64,000 bases of DNA from Trinickia symbiotica (GCF_002934455.1 NZ_PTIR01000009.1:124001-188000), one strand, 5' to 3'. Numbered from the stretch's first letter, positions 53,038-62,340 are shown. Program-made: numbers and translations. The notes: generated from the letters alone by a model not told the origin.

Positions 53038-53343
53038 ATGAGCACCTACGTAATCGCCACGATCGTTCCCAAGGCCGAGCATGCCGCGGACCTCGAAGCT
53101 GCACTGCGGCAAATGGTACCCGTGACGCGCAAAGAGCCCGGCAACCGTCGGTATGACCTCTTTCGCGAGACGCGCGAGGGCAAAGGGCCGGCCTTGCATC
53201 TCTATGAGATCTACGTCGACCGGGCCGCGTTCGACGCGCATCTCGCGAGCGAGCACTTTCAGGCGTTGAAGGCGAAGATGGGAGACTGGATCGCCGAGCC
53301 GCCGCAGATCAGAGTCGTGGAGGAAATCGACGTAGCGTCGTAG
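53038..53343 (+). CDS. Antibiotic biosynthesis monooxygenase (ABM) fold protein
   Basis: Small cytoplasmic protein of 101 residues with the dimeric alpha-beta barrel ABM fold: TYVIATIVPKAEHAADLEAALRQMV at the N-terminus, the GNRRYDLFRE strand, and HLYEIYVDRAAFDAHLASEHFQAL, where the H-x-x-S/TxHF motif is typical. Relatives are YgiN-type quinol monooxygenases and heme- or polyketide-acting enzymes; most have no proven substrate. AAAGGAGGAG precedes the ATG. Divergent from the RND operon, so it may share control through the dyad at 52824-52840. Confidence 0.88.
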   Translation: MSTYVIATIVPKAEHAADLEAALRQMVPVTRKEPGNRRYDLFRETREGKGPALHLYEIYVDRAAFDAHLASEHFQALKAKMGDWIAEPPQIRVVEEIDVAS

Positions 53344-53455
53344 CCGGCGGTCCGGCAAGCCGCCTTTCTATTTGCTTTCGCCTTGCTTTCCCTCAGGCGA
53401 AAGTGTCGGCGCATCGCGTGACCGAGGCCGCCTGCCGATGCGCCGACGCATCGGG

Positions 53456-53632
53456 CTACCTTCCGTGCCAGCCGCCCCCGAAGCCCACGCCTACCGATAC
53501 GCTCGGCGCGTAGTAAGCGGGTGCGGCGTAATAGCCGTATGCGGGATAGGCTGGCGCGTATCCGTACGGGGGAGCGACGACACAGCCGGCTAGGCCGCCG
53601 GCCAGGGCAATGACTGCGAGCAGCCTGATCAC
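53456..53632 (-). CDS. Small Tyr/Pro/Gly-rich lipoprotein (58 aa, GTG start)
   Basis: Short gene read from the complementary strand. The GTG start follows GAGAGAAAA. The N-terminus MIRLLAVIALAGGLAGC is a compact signal with lipobox LAGC (Cys17). The mature 41 residues are rich in Tyr, Pro, Ala and Gly (APPYGYAPAYPAYGYYAAPAYY), ending SVGVGFGGGWHGR. Such low-complexity lipoproteins are common in Burkholderiales; their function is unknown. It stands alone, convergent with the ABM gene. Confidence 0.72.
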   Translation of the reverse strand: MIRLLAVIALAGGLAGCVVAPPYGYAPAYPAYGYYAAPAYYAPSVSVGVGFGGGWHGR

Positions 53633-54199
53633 GATTTTTCTCTCCGTCGTCGAATTCCCAACGTCAAAAAAGCGCCCGCCTTGCGCGTTGTGAGGAGGGC
53701 CGAGCTGGAGTGGGTAAGAAAGGCCTCACCATGGAGGCAAGCCCAGTGTAGGCGCGCCGATCGCGGTTTCGATTGCGACGGCGTTAACACGTGTTACGCG
53801 GCGTCACAGCAACCCATAGGGCTTACATATCGTTGCAGAACAAACGAAACGAGACCATCAGCTCGAAAGGGAAACCGTGGCGATGTCTTCCGAAATGACG
53901 ACGCGGGCGCCGAACGGGGGACGATCGAGCCGGCCCCTGGCGACGCGAAAATGTAACGGCCGCTGACAGGCGCCGCCGCCTGCATGGCGGGCGCGATTCG
54001 GCCCCTCAACCCCGCGACGGCGCGCTCGTGGCGTCGCAGGCTTTGGCCGCCCATGGCTGCATCCGATGAAATGAGCGCTTACAAGTCGGCACATGTTCGC
54101 GCGCCGGTCCTCGATACATTGGTTCTCAGGCGGAGGCGGGAACGTCTTCCACGATCGGTCCTGCCGCCATCGAATATGAACCGAATGTAGGAGGTAAGT
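53633..54199. other. 567-bp intergenic region
   Basis: No gene could be supported on either strand; open frames here lack ribosome sites and protein-like composition. It contains the palindrome at 53785-53796 and, near its right end, the GTAGGAGGT ribosome site of the next gene. Promoters for the small lipoprotein (minus) and the secreted His-rich protein (plus) should lie here, but no clear hexamers were picked out. Confidence 0.5.
53785..53796. promoter_or_regulatory. Perfect 12-bp palindrome
   Basis: TAACACGTGTTA reads the same on both strands and lies in an otherwise unassigned intergenic region, about 150 bp upstream of the small lipoprotein start and 400 bp upstream of the His-rich protein. 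The size and symmetry suit a repressor-dimer site. No cognate regulator is adjacent. Confidence 0.4.
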
Positions 54200-54502
54200 A
54201 TGAAAGCCCGTTCGATTTTTGCTCGCACGGCTCTCGCGGTCGCGCTGGTAGGCGGTTCGTTTATCGCCGCGGAAACGGCATCCGCACAAGAACGCCCGCA
54301 GCGTGTCCCATATGGCGAGGCGCATCTGATGCCGGTGGACGTCAATGTCAGCATCGGCATGCACGGCGATCGCTATTGGGATGGTCATCGCTACTGGGAG
54401 CATGACGAGTGGGCGCACCGTCACCCGCACGATCGCGATCCTTGGCATCGCGACGACGATCGCCGTCCGCATCCTCGGGAAGACGAGCCGCATCGTTATT
54501 GA
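54200..54502 (+). CDS. Small secreted His/Asp/Arg-rich protein
   Basis: Exported protein of 100 residues. A Sec signal (ARTALAVALVGGSFIAAETASAQ) is cleaved near residue 30. The C-terminal 50 residues are packed with His, Asp, Arg and Trp (WDGHRYWEHDEWAHRHPHDRD-like; about 12 His), suggesting metal or nucleic-acid binding, or simply a charged envelope protein. GTAGGAGGTAAGT precedes the ATG, a strong ribosome site. It is followed by a good Rho-independent terminator, so it is a single-gene unit. The family is not recognised. Confidence 0.78.
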   Translation: MKARSIFARTALAVALVGGSFIAAETASAQERPQRVPYGEAHLMPVDVNVSIGMHGDRYWDGHRYWEHDEWAHRHPHDRDPWHRDDDRRPHPREDEPHRY

Positions 54503-54570
54503 CCCTATCGCCATCCGCCGTCGCTTGACCGTTTGACCTTCGAGTCCGGTGATCGACGGCGTGGCCTTGG

Positions 54571-54603
54571 GCCGGCTGCCGGAACAGGCAGCCGGCTTTT
54601 TTT
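54571..54603 (+). terminator. Rho-independent terminator
   Basis: GCCGGCTGCC and GGCAGCCGGC form a perfect 10-bp stem around the loop GGAACA, followed at once by seven T (54597-54603). It terminates the His-rich protein transcript ahead of clpV. Confidence 0.92.
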
Positions 54604-54726
54604 CTGGCCGGCTCGATTTTTCGTAGAATTCGCCTTTGCGATGGCGGCATGACATTGCACGGCGCGCTGAGAGACGCGCCGCCGCACCGATGCGGGCAAC
54701 GAACGAAGACTCGAAAAAAGGAGAGC

Positions 54727-57375
54727 ATGGCCATGCTGTTAGTCGACATGAAGCCGTTGGTGGACCGCCTCAATGACTATTGCAGGCAAGCGCTGGCGGA
54801 TAGCGCGGGGCGCTGCGTATCGCAAGGGCACTACGAAGTCACTGTCGAACACTTGCTGCTCGAGCTGCTCGACGACGACCAGGCGGACATCCCGCTACTG
54901 CTGCGTCAGCATGGCATCGACGCCGCCGCGCTGAAGCGCTCCCTTACTCGGGCCACCGAAGACTTCCGGACCGGCAATGCGGGTCGTCCCGTGTTTTCGC
55001 CGTTGCTGCTCGAGCTGCTGCAGGATGCGTGGCTCATCGCGTCCGTCGATCTCGCCGAAACGCGTGTACGGTCAGGGGCCATCCTCGTCGCGCTGATTGC
55101 GCGCGCCACGTTTCTTGCAGCCGGAAGCTACGCGGACATGCTGCGACGCGTGAATCGCGACGCCGTGCTCGAAAGCTTCCGCCGGGTCTGCGCCGCCTCG
55201 CGCGAAACGGCGACGAGCGCCGATGAGCCGGCTCAGGCAGCGGGGGGACGGCCAAGCGCAAGCGCGGGCGGCGAGGGCAGCGCTATCGCCAAGTACTGCG
55301 AAAACTTCACGGAGAAGGCTCGAGCAGGCCAGATCGACCCTGTGTTCGGCCGCGACCCCGAGATTCGGCAGATGGTCGATATCCTCGCTCGCCGACGCAA
55401 AAACAACCCGATTTGCGTCGGCGACCCCGGCGTCGGCAAGACGGCGGTGGTGGAGGGCCTCGCGTTGCGTGTCGTCGAAGGCGATGTCCCCGAGTCGCTG
55501 CGCGGTGTGACGCTTCTGGGGCTCGATATGGGCCTCCTGCAGGCAGGCGCGAGCGTCAAGGGCGAGTTCGAGAATCGCTTGAAGCGGATCATCAACGAGA
55601 TCAAGGCGTCCGCGAAGCCGATCATCCTCTTCATCGACGAAGCCCATACGCTGATCGGCGCTGGGGGGCAGGCCGGCTCGTCGGACGCGGCCAATCTGTT
55701 GAAGCCCGCGCTCGCTCGCGGCGAGTTGCGCACGATCGCCGCGACGACGTGGTCCGAATACAAGAAGTACTTCGAGAAAGATGCGGCGCTCGCGCGGCGC
55801 TTCCAGCTCGTCAAGCTCGACGAGCCGGACGTTCGCACCGCGGTGCTGATTCTGCGCGGATTGAAGGAGCGCTACGAAGCGGAGCATCGCGTCGTCATGC
55901 GCGACGACGCTATCGTCGCCGCGGCGGAATTGTCGAGCCGCTATATCACGGGCCGACAGTTGCCGGACAAGGCGATCGATCTGCTCGATACCGCGTGCGC
56001 TCGCGTCAAGGTGTTGCAAAGCGCAAAGCCCGACATACTCGAGGATGCGGAGCGTGCGATCCAGGCGCTCATGCGCGAGCGGGCCGGGCTCGAACGCGAT
56101 CGCGACAATCTGCAAGCCGTCGACGAGAGCCGACTCGACGAGATCTCCGCCGAGTTGGCCGAGCTGGACGCAACTAAAGAATCGTTGTCTGCGCGCTGGC
56201 TTGCGCAGAAATCGACGGCCCAGGCGTTGCTCGCCGCACGCGCGGCGTTGGCCGAGGCGCGCGGCGCGGCCAAGCCGCAATCCGAGCTCGAACGACTGCG
56301 CCAGGCCGTGGCCGACGCGCAGGCGGCCCTCGGCGACGCTCAGGGCGAAGCGCCGCTGGTGCGCGTCGACGTCGATCCGGACGTGGTGGCCAAGGTGGTC
56401 AGCGATTGGACCGGCATTCCGCTCGGCAAGCTCCAGCGCGATCAGGCCCAGGTGATTCTGCACATGGCCGAGACGCTCAAGCGGCGCGTGCGCGGACAGG
56501 ACCATGCGATGGATCTGATTGCGGAGATCCTGAAGTCATCGGCCGCCGGCCTGAAGGACCCGCAGCAGCCGATGGGCGTGTTCCTGCTCGTGGGGCCGTC
56601 GGGTGTCGGTAAGACGGAGACCGCGCTGACTGTCGCCGATATGCTTTTCGGCGACGAGAAATCGACGATCACCGTCAACATGAGCGAGTTTCAAGAACGC
56701 CATAACGTGAGCCGCCTGATCGGATCGCCGCCCGGTTACGTCGGTTATGGCGAAGGTGGCCTGCTGACCGAAGCGGTGCGCCAACGGCCGTACTCCGTCG
56801 TCCTGCTCGATGAAGTCGAAAAGGCCCACCTCGACGTCATGAACCTCTTCTATCAGGTATTCGACAAGGGCGTACTGTCGGACGGAGAGGGGAAGACGAT
56901 CGACTTCTCCAATACGGTCGTCTTTCTGACGTCCAACCTGGCGAGCGCCGTCATCACCGAGATGACGGCGAACGGCGCATGGCCCGACGCCGACGCGATA
57001 CTGGCGGCCGTGCGGCCGATCCTGTCAGCTCACTTCAAGCCCGCGCTGCTCGCGCGGATGACCGTCGTCCCGTTCCATGCGTTGGCGGCCGACGCAATGG
57101 CCGCGATCGTCAGGCTGAAACTCGACAAGCTGGCGCAGCGTCTCGCACGCGGCAACAAGCTGCGGCTAGCCTATTCCGACGCTGTCGTCGACACCATCGC
57201 GGCACGTTGCACCGAAGTCGAGACGGGGGCGCGCAACATCGATTTCATTTTGCGCGGCGCGGTGATGCCGATGCTCTCGCAAGAAATCCTGGCGCGGATG
57301 GGCGACGCAGCTGATCTCGACACACTCTCGCTCGACATCGACGAGCGCGGCGCGTTTACTGTTTCGTACTACTAA
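54727..57375 (+). CDS. clpV: ClpV/TssH-type AAA+ ATPase (T6SS sheath disassembly), orphan copy
   Basis: Hexameric unfoldase of 882 residues. An N-terminal Clp-repeat domain (about 1-160) contains VTVEHLLLELLDDD. NBD1 has Walker A GDPGVGKT (232-239), Walker B ILFIDEAHTLIGAG and a GSSDAANLLKPALARGELR segment typical of ClpV; a middle coiled coil (about 430-540) and NBD2 with GPSGVGKT (623-630) and SRLIGSPPGYVGYGEGG follow. ClpV/TssH-type wording distinguishes it from housekeeping ClpB. Its normal job is recycling the contracted TssBC sheath, but no other tss gene is in the window. GGAGAGC precedes the ATG; a weak sigma-70-like TAGAAT lies at 54624-54629. Confidence 0.88.
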   Translation: MAMLLVDMKPLVDRLNDYCRQALADSAGRCVSQGHYEVTVEHLLLELLDDDQADIPLLLRQHGIDAAALKRSLTRATEDFRTGNAGRPVFSPLLLELLQDAWLIASVDLAETRVRSGAILVALIARATFLAAGSYADMLRRVNRDAVLESFRRVCAASRETATSADEPAQAAGGRPSASAGGEGSAIAKYCENFTEKARAGQIDPVFGRDPEIRQMVDILARRRKNNPICVGDPGVGKTAVVEGLALRVVEGDVPESLRGVTLLGLDMGLLQAGASVKGEFENRLKRIINEIKASAKPIILFIDEAHTLIGAGGQAGSSDAANLLKPALARGELRTIAATTWSEYKKYFEKDAALARRFQLVKLDEPDVRTAVLILRGLKERYEAEHRVVMRDDAIVAAAELSSRYITGRQLPDKAIDLLDTACARVKVLQSAKPDILEDAERAIQALMRERAGLERDRDNLQAVDESRLDEISAELAELDATKESLSARWLAQKSTAQALLAARAALAEARGAAKPQSELERLRQAVADAQAALGDAQGEAPLVRVDVDPDVVAKVVSDWTGIPLGKLQRDQAQVILHMAETLKRRVRGQDHAMDLIAEILKSSAAGLKDPQQPMGVFLLVGPSGVGKTETALTVADMLFGDEKSTITVNMSEFQERHNVSRLIGSPPGYVGYGEGGLLTEAVRQRPYSVVLLDEVEKAHLDVMNLFYQVFDKGVLSDGEGKTIDFSNTVVFLTSNLASAVITEMTANGAWPDADAILAAVRPILSAHFKPALLARMTVVPFHALAADAMAAIVRLKLDKLAQRLARGNKLRLAYSDAVVDTIAARCTEVETGARNIDFILRGAVMPMLSQEILARMGDAADLDTLSLDIDERGAFTVSYY

Positions 57376-57538
57376 TCGTACGGCACGGTCGGGCCTCGAC
57401 AGACAGGAGATCAGTCAACCCCGGGCATGACCGGATCTCAAGAAGATTGCGTCGGAGCCGTAACACAGGCGAGGCGGTGCACCCGCCAACGCCGCATCCG
57501 TTCGGGTGCTTTCCGCGCAATTTACTGAGGATTCCGAA

Positions 57539-59116
57539 ATGATTTGGCTTGCCCGCATGACCGTCTTCAACAAGCTTCTTCTGGCATTTTCATTCGTCGT
57601 GGGATTGGGGGCGCTCGTCGGCGGGGCGGGCCTGTGGGGCGTGTCCGCCATGCGCGACGTCGCCGAACAGATCAGTACCAAGGAGATGAACGGGCTTTAC
57701 TACGTCGAGGAAGGCAACCGGCAGCGGCTCAACGCGGACCTTGCCGAGGCACAACTGCGCTACGCGACTGATGAAGCGGTGAAGCAACAGCTGAAGGAGC
57801 GGCTGACACAGTCGCTCGCCCGACTTCATGAATCGTTGGAGCGCTTCCCCGAAACGATCCATACCGAGCAAGGGCGCGCACTGTTCGCCGACGCGATGAA
57901 AAAGGAACAAGAGTGGGAAGATGCGCTGCGCGCCGAAATGGGCGCGAGCGACGAGGCAACATTGTCGCGCGCGAGCGCGGCGAGCAGCGCGTTGCGCGAC
58001 ACATTCGAGGCGCTGATCAAGCGCAAGTACGACCTCGCTCAGACCGCGGTGCGCGGCTCTCAAGCGACCTATGAATCCGTGCGGCTGACGATGTTCGCCT
58101 TCATCTTCGCCTCGATCACCATCGGCGTGCTGCTCGCATGGTTCATCGCACGGCAGCTGTCGCGTCAGCTCGGCGGCGAGCCGGCCGATGCGGTGGAAAT
58201 CGCGAATCGAATCGCGCAGGGGGACCTGTCGGTCCCGATCAACACCCGGACCGGCGATACCCAGAGCCTGCTTTGGGCCCTCAAGAATATGCGGGAAAGA
58301 CTCGTGCAGATCGTTTCGAGCATCGGCACCTCGAGCGATTCCATCGCGACGGCGGCGCAGGAGCTCGCTCGCGGCAACACGGATTTGTCGCAGCGCACGG
58401 AAGAGCAGGCGGCGTCTCTCGAGGAAACGGCTTCGAGCATGGAAGAGCTGACCTCGACCGTACGCAACAACGCCGACAATGCGCGGCAGGCGAGCGGGCT
58501 CGCAGGCGGCGCATCCGAGATCGCCGAGACGAGCAGCGGTTACGTGAGGCAAGTCGTCGAGACGATGCGCGAGCTTGCGGACGGCTCGAAGCGCATGACC
58601 GACATCATCGCCGTCATCGAAAGCATTGCCTTCCAGACCAACATTCTTGCGCTCAATGCCGCGGTGGAAGCGGCGCGCGCGGGGGAGCAGGGGCGCGGCT
58701 TCGCGGTCGTCGCCGGCGAAGTGCGCGCGCTCGCCCAGCGCAGCGCCGTGTCGGCGAAAGAGATCAAGGAGCTGATCGAAGGCTCGACGACGCGCGTCGA
58801 TTCCGGTGTGCAAGTCGCCGAGCGCGCGGGGAAAACGATGGCCGAGGTGATGCAGGCCGTCCAGCGCGTGACCGACATCATGGGCGAAATCTCGGCCGCC
58901 TCGGCCGAGCAGAGCACGGGCATCGAGCAGGTCAACCGCGCCGTCGTGCAAATGGATCAGGTCACGCAGCAAAACGCGGCGCTCGTCGAACAAGCGGCGG
59001 CGGCAGCCGGCTCCATGGCCGATCAGGCGCGCGAGCTCAAGACGGCTGTCGCCGTGTTCCGGGTCGGCTCCCGGCACCCCGAGTCCACGCACGCGCCGCT
59101 CAAGACGCAATTCTGA
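57539..59116 (+). CDS. Methyl-accepting chemotaxis protein
   Basis: Inner-membrane chemoreceptor of 525 residues. TM1 is at about 11-35, TM2 at about 182-204, and between them lies a four-helix-bundle-like periplasmic domain of about 145 residues. HAMP follows, then the signalling domain with the invariant hairpin tip [35 protein letters not shown]. Methylation-helix Glu/Gln pairs ([21 protein letters not shown]) are clear, and there is no C-terminal NWETF pentapeptide. No che genes are near. It lies 163 bp after clpV with its own leader; ATG 57539 is chosen over ATG-less upstream codons. Ligand unknown. Confidence 0.93.
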   Translation: MIWLARMTVFNKLLLAFSFVVGLGALVGGAGLWGVSAMRDVAEQISTKEMNGLYYVEEGNRQRLNADLAEAQLRYATDEAVKQQLKERLTQSLARLHESLERFPETIHTEQGRALFADAMKKEQEWEDALRAEMGASDEATLSRASAASSALRDTFEALIKRKYDLAQTAVRGSQATYESVRLTMFAFIFASITIGVLLAWFIARQLSRQLGGEPADAVEIANRIAQGDLSVPINTRTGDTQSLLWALKNMRERLVQIVSSIGTSSDSIATAAQELARGNTDLSQRTEEQAASLEETASSMEELTSTVRNNADNARQASGLAGGASEIAETSSGYVRQVVETMRELADGSKRMTDIIAVIESIAFQTNILALNAAVEAARAGEQGRGFAVVAGEVRALAQRSAVSAKEIKELIEGSTTRVDSGVQVAERAGKTMAEVMQAVQRVTDIMGEISAASAEQSTGIEQVNRAVVQMDQVTQQNAALVEQAAAAAGSMADQARELKTAVAVFRVGSRHPESTHAPLKTQF

Positions 59117-59231
59117 TCGCTTGCCAGCGCCAGTTGCCCTCCGTACACTCGCGCGTTGACCGCTGCGCCGGACCGTCGCGGCGCGTCTCCACGATAAGAA
59201 GGCAACACGTCGACAAAGGAGCGCAACGAGC

Positions 59232-60539
59232 ATGGCCGATTCCTATTTCCCGCGCTGGCGCCTCGCGCCCGGCGCCATCGAGGGCCGTGTCGTCGGTCCT
59301 GAAGAGCGTCTCGCATGGCCGCAGACGGTCGCGATGGGCATTCAGCACGTCGTGGCCATGTTTGGCTCGACGGTGCTCGCGCCGCTGCTCATGGGTTTCG
59401 ATCCGAATCTCTGCATCTTCATGTCGGGCATCGGCACGCTGCTCTTTTTCTTGCTCGTCGGCGGGCGCGTGCCGAGCTATCTGGGCTCGAGCTTTTCGTT
59501 CATCGGTCTCGTCATTGCGGTCACCGCCTATAGCGGGCATGGCCCGAATCCCAACGTCGCCGTCGCGCTCGGCGGCATCATCGCCTGCGGAATCGTCTAC
59601 GCGATCATCGGATTCATCGTCGCGGCGGTCGGCACACGCTGGATAGAGACGTTGATGCCGCCCGTCGTTACGGGCTCGATCGTCGCGGTGATCGGACTCA
59701 ATCTGGCGCCGATTGCCGTCAAGGGTGTCAGCACCTCGACATTCGATGCATGGATGGCGCTCGTGACCGTGCTTTGCGTCGGCACCGTGGCCGTCTTCGC
59801 GCGCGGCATGGTTCAACGGTTGCTGATTCTCGTGGGGCTCCTTATCGCTTACGCGATCTACGCGATCGTTGCCAACGGAATGGGCCTCGGCCGGCCGATC
59901 GATTTTTCGATCGTCGCCAACGCAGCATGGTTCGGACTGCCGAATTTCCGCTCGCCCGTCTTCGATCCCCACGCGATGACGATGCTCGCGCCTGTCGCGG
60001 TGATCCTCGTCGCCGAGAACCTTGGCCATATCAAGGCGGTCAGCGCCATGACAGGTCAAAACCTCGACCGCTTTATCGGCCGGGCCTTCGTCGGCGACGG
60101 TCTCGCGACGATCGTCTCGGGCTTCGCCGGCGGCACGGGCGTCACCACCTATGCGGAAAACATCGGCGTGATGGCGGTGACCAAGATCTATTCGACGCTG
60201 GTGTTCGTCGTCGCCGCGGTGATCGCGATCGTTCTCGGCTTCTCGCCGAAATTCGGCGCGCTCATCGAGACGATCCCAGGGCCCGTGCTGGGCGGCGTAT
60301 CGATCGTCGTCTTCGGCCTCATTGCCGTGACGGGCGCGAGGATCTGGGTCACGAACGGTGTCGACTTTTCCGACAATCGAAATCTGATCGTTGCGGCGGT
60401 CACGCTCGTTCTTGGTGCGGGCGATTTCTCGTTGAAGTTCGGCGGATTTGCGCTCGGCGGGATCGGCACCGCGACGTTCGGTGCGATTTTGCTCTACGCC
60501 TTTTTGCGCCGCGAAGCGGTGCGTGGGCCGGTACTGTAG
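59232..60539 (+). CDS. Uracil/xanthine permease (NCS2 family)
   Basis: Inner-membrane nucleobase:H+ symporter of 435 residues with 14 expected helices. UraA-type motifs: QHVVAMFGSTVLAPLLMGFDPN in helix 1, the AxNLGHIKAVSAMTGQN motif with the substrate-binding Glu (VAENLGHIKAV), and GGTGVTTYAENIGVMAVTK, matching the pyrimidine branch of NCS2. Uracil or thymine is the likely substrate; RutG-like use is possible, but no rut gene is near. AAAGGAGCGC precedes the ATG. Confidence 0.92.
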   Translation: MADSYFPRWRLAPGAIEGRVVGPEERLAWPQTVAMGIQHVVAMFGSTVLAPLLMGFDPNLCIFMSGIGTLLFFLLVGGRVPSYLGSSFSFIGLVIAVTAYSGHGPNPNVAVALGGIIACGIVYAIIGFIVAAVGTRWIETLMPPVVTGSIVAVIGLNLAPIAVKGVSTSTFDAWMALVTVLCVGTVAVFARGMVQRLLILVGLLIAYAIYAIVANGMGLGRPIDFSIVANAAWFGLPNFRSPVFDPHAMTMLAPVAVILVAENLGHIKAVSAMTGQNLDRFIGRAFVGDGLATIVSGFAGGTGVTTYAENIGVMAVTKIYSTLVFVVAAVIAIVLGFSPKFGALIETIPGPVLGGVSIVVFGLIAVTGARIWVTNGVDFSDNRNLIVAAVTLVLGAGDFSLKFGGFALGGIGTATFGAILLYAFLRREAVRGPVL

Positions 60540-60728
60540 CCGTGCCTCGAAGAGGTGCATCCGAGAACGAAGCGGCGCGCACCGCGCTGGTGCGAAGCGG
60601 TGCGATCACCGGTGCATCCCGCTGCGTCCCGATATGCGAGGAGGGCGCGGACAGGGCGTCCGCGTGGGGGTTGCACGGAGCTTGCTTAGAGGGCCTCAAC
60701 GATCAAACGAGAGTCCGAGGAGCAGTCG

Positions 60729-62045
60729 TTGATTTCCCCCCTTCAAGATGGAATACGCCATGATCGTGCGATCGCCATGCCCACGTCGATGCAAGACGCA
60801 GCGATCGCACCGCCCGCCGGGTTCGAGCAAGATGTCGTTTCGGGGCTGCGGCGTTACGCGCTACGTCACCACGATCTGACGCTCACGAGCGTCTTTCAGC
60901 CTGTTTTCAGCCTCGCGCATATGCGCGCCGTCGGCTATGAAGGCTTGCTGCGGGCGCATGACGCGTTCGATTGCCCCGTCCCGCCGCTCGACGTTTTCGG
61001 CGATGCGGCGCGGCGCGGCGAGCTCCTTCACGTCGATCGGCTTGCGCTGACGCTGCATCTCGAGAACTTCAAGATGCTCGGCGCCGAGCGCGAGTGGCTT
61101 TTTCTCAACGTGCATGCGGGCGCGTTGACCGACTCGTATCATGCCGCCGCATTCGCGGCGAGCCTCTCGCGACTCGATTTGCCGCCGCGCCGGATCGTGC
61201 TCGAAATGCAGGAGGCGCGTATCCATGACCTCGATCGAATCGCCGACGAGGTGAGGATTTTCCGCGAGCAGGGATTCCTTATTGCGCTCGACGATTTCGG
61301 CGCGGGCGACTCGAATCTCGAGCGCATCTGGCAGCTCGATCCCGACATCGTCAAAATCGACAGGATGATGCTCTCCCATGCGGCGCATCGCACGCAGGCC
61401 GCGGCCATCCTGCCCGGCTTCGTCTCCTTGTTGCACGAGGCCGGCAAGCTGGTCCTCATCGAAGGCGTCGAGACGGAGCACGAGGCGCAGCTTGCTTTTG
61501 CCTGCGATGCCGACTTCGTGCAGGGATTCCATTTCGGACGCCCGGGCCCGGGACCGGCCGATAGCGGCTACGCGGCCGCGCGCATCGGCGAGCTGGCCGA
61601 GCATCATCGCTCGGAGAGCGAGGCGCGCGAGCGGCGCAATGCGGCGCGCCTCGCGCCGTACATCCGCGCGCTCATGCGAGCCGGGGAACGACTGGCCGCC
61701 GGCGAGCCGCTCGAAGAGGTTTGCTGGAATTTCCTTGCACTCGATCATGCTGCGCGCTGCTTTCTGCTCGACGCGCAAGGCCGGCAGGCGGGCCGCAACA
61801 TCGTGCTGCGCGCCGATCGTCCCGGCAACGAGGCGCGCTTCATGCCCGTGGCCGACGCGCAGGGCGCCAACTGGGTGCGCCGGCCGTATTTCCGGGCGGC
61901 AATGGAAGCGCCCGAGCGCGTGCAAGTGACGAAGCCTTATTTGTCGATCAACGAGGCGCTGCCTTGCGTCACGCTATCGTTGGCGATACGCGTCGGCGAG
62001 CAGCTTCGTGTGCTCTGCGGAGACATCGACTGGATCGAAGCCTGA
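60729..62045 (+). CDS. EAL-domain c-di-GMP phosphodiesterase with C-terminal YkuI-like sensor domain
   Basis: Cytoplasmic protein of up to 438 residues. The EAL domain (about 40-280) keeps the metal and catalytic residues: Glu in YEGLLR (EAL reads EGL), Asn in LNVHAG, Glu in LEMQEARIH, Asp-Asp in LDDFGAGDSNL, Lys in VKIDRMM, Glu in IEGVET, Gln in FVQGFHF. It should therefore be active despite the Ala-to-Gly change. The C-terminal 160 residues (FLALDHAARCFLLDAQGRQAG...) resemble the PAS-like YkuI_C domain. Start: TTG 60729 has GAGGAG seven bases upstream; ATG 60777 is the alternative. Stands alone. Confidence 0.88.
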   Translation: MISPLQDGIRHDRAIAMPTSMQDAAIAPPAGFEQDVVSGLRRYALRHHDLTLTSVFQPVFSLAHMRAVGYEGLLRAHDAFDCPVPPLDVFGDAARRGELLHVDRLALTLHLENFKMLGAEREWLFLNVHAGALTDSYHAAAFAASLSRLDLPPRRIVLEMQEARIHDLDRIADEVRIFREQGFLIALDDFGAGDSNLERIWQLDPDIVKIDRMMLSHAAHRTQAAAILPGFVSLLHEAGKLVLIEGVETEHEAQLAFACDADFVQGFHFGRPGPGPADSGYAAARIGELAEHHRSESEARERRNAARLAPYIRALMRAGERLAAGEPLEEVCWNFLALDHAARCFLLDAQGRQAGRNIVLRADRPGNEARFMPVADAQGANWVRRPYFRAAMEAPERVQVTKPYLSINEALPCVTLSLAIRVGEQLRVLCGDIDWIEA

Positions 62046-62049
62046 AGGC

Positions 62050-62340
62050 TCAGTGAATTCGCACGAGCGCGGCACGATAAGCGACGCTGCGCTCGCGCTT
62101 GCCGACGGCAACGACTACGACGGTGACGGTGCCGTCGTCCACCTGATACACGAGCCGGTAGCCCAGCGCTGCCAGTTTGATCTTGTAGCAGTGCGGCATG
62201 CCGCAAAGGCGTGCGGATTCGATCCTCGGACTCGTCAGCCGCTCGGCAAGCTTGTTCTTGAACTGATCGCGAACAGTCTTGTCGAGACGATGCCACTCCT
62301 TTAAAGCTGACGGCAGAAATTTCAGGTCATAGGTCTTCAA
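62050..62340 (-). CDS. RelE-family toxin
   Basis: Probable ribosome-dependent mRNA interferase, 96 residues. RelE/ParE-fold wording: YDLKFLPSALKEWHRLDKTVRDQFKNKL at the N-terminus, then the core strands CYKIKLAALGYRLVYQV and VVVVAVGKRERSVAY with the Arg residues (YRLVY, KRER) used for RNA cleavage in RelE. It overlaps the upstream antitoxin gene by 14 bp, the usual arrangement. It is the second gene of a two-gene module and ends 5 bp from the convergent EAL gene's stop. Confidence 0.92.
   Translation of the reverse strand: MKTYDLKFLPSALKEWHRLDKTVRDQFKNKLAERLTSPRIESARLCGMPHCYKIKLAALGYRLVYQVDDGTVTVVVVAVGKRERSVAYRAALVRIH

Noticed and set aside
53794-54054. 86-codon minus-strand frame in the intergenic gap
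   Set aside because: No ribosome site, no recognisable features, Arg/Ala/Ser-rich shadow-like composition.
54643-54658. Sigma-54-like element (GGCATGACATTGC) upstream of clpV
   Set aside because: The GG to GC offset is 11 instead of 12, and no enhancer dyad or local activator is seen.
54727-57375. Reading the region as a type VI secretion locus
   Set aside because: Only clpV is present; no tssB, tssC, hcp, vgrG or tssJKLM gene occurs in the window.
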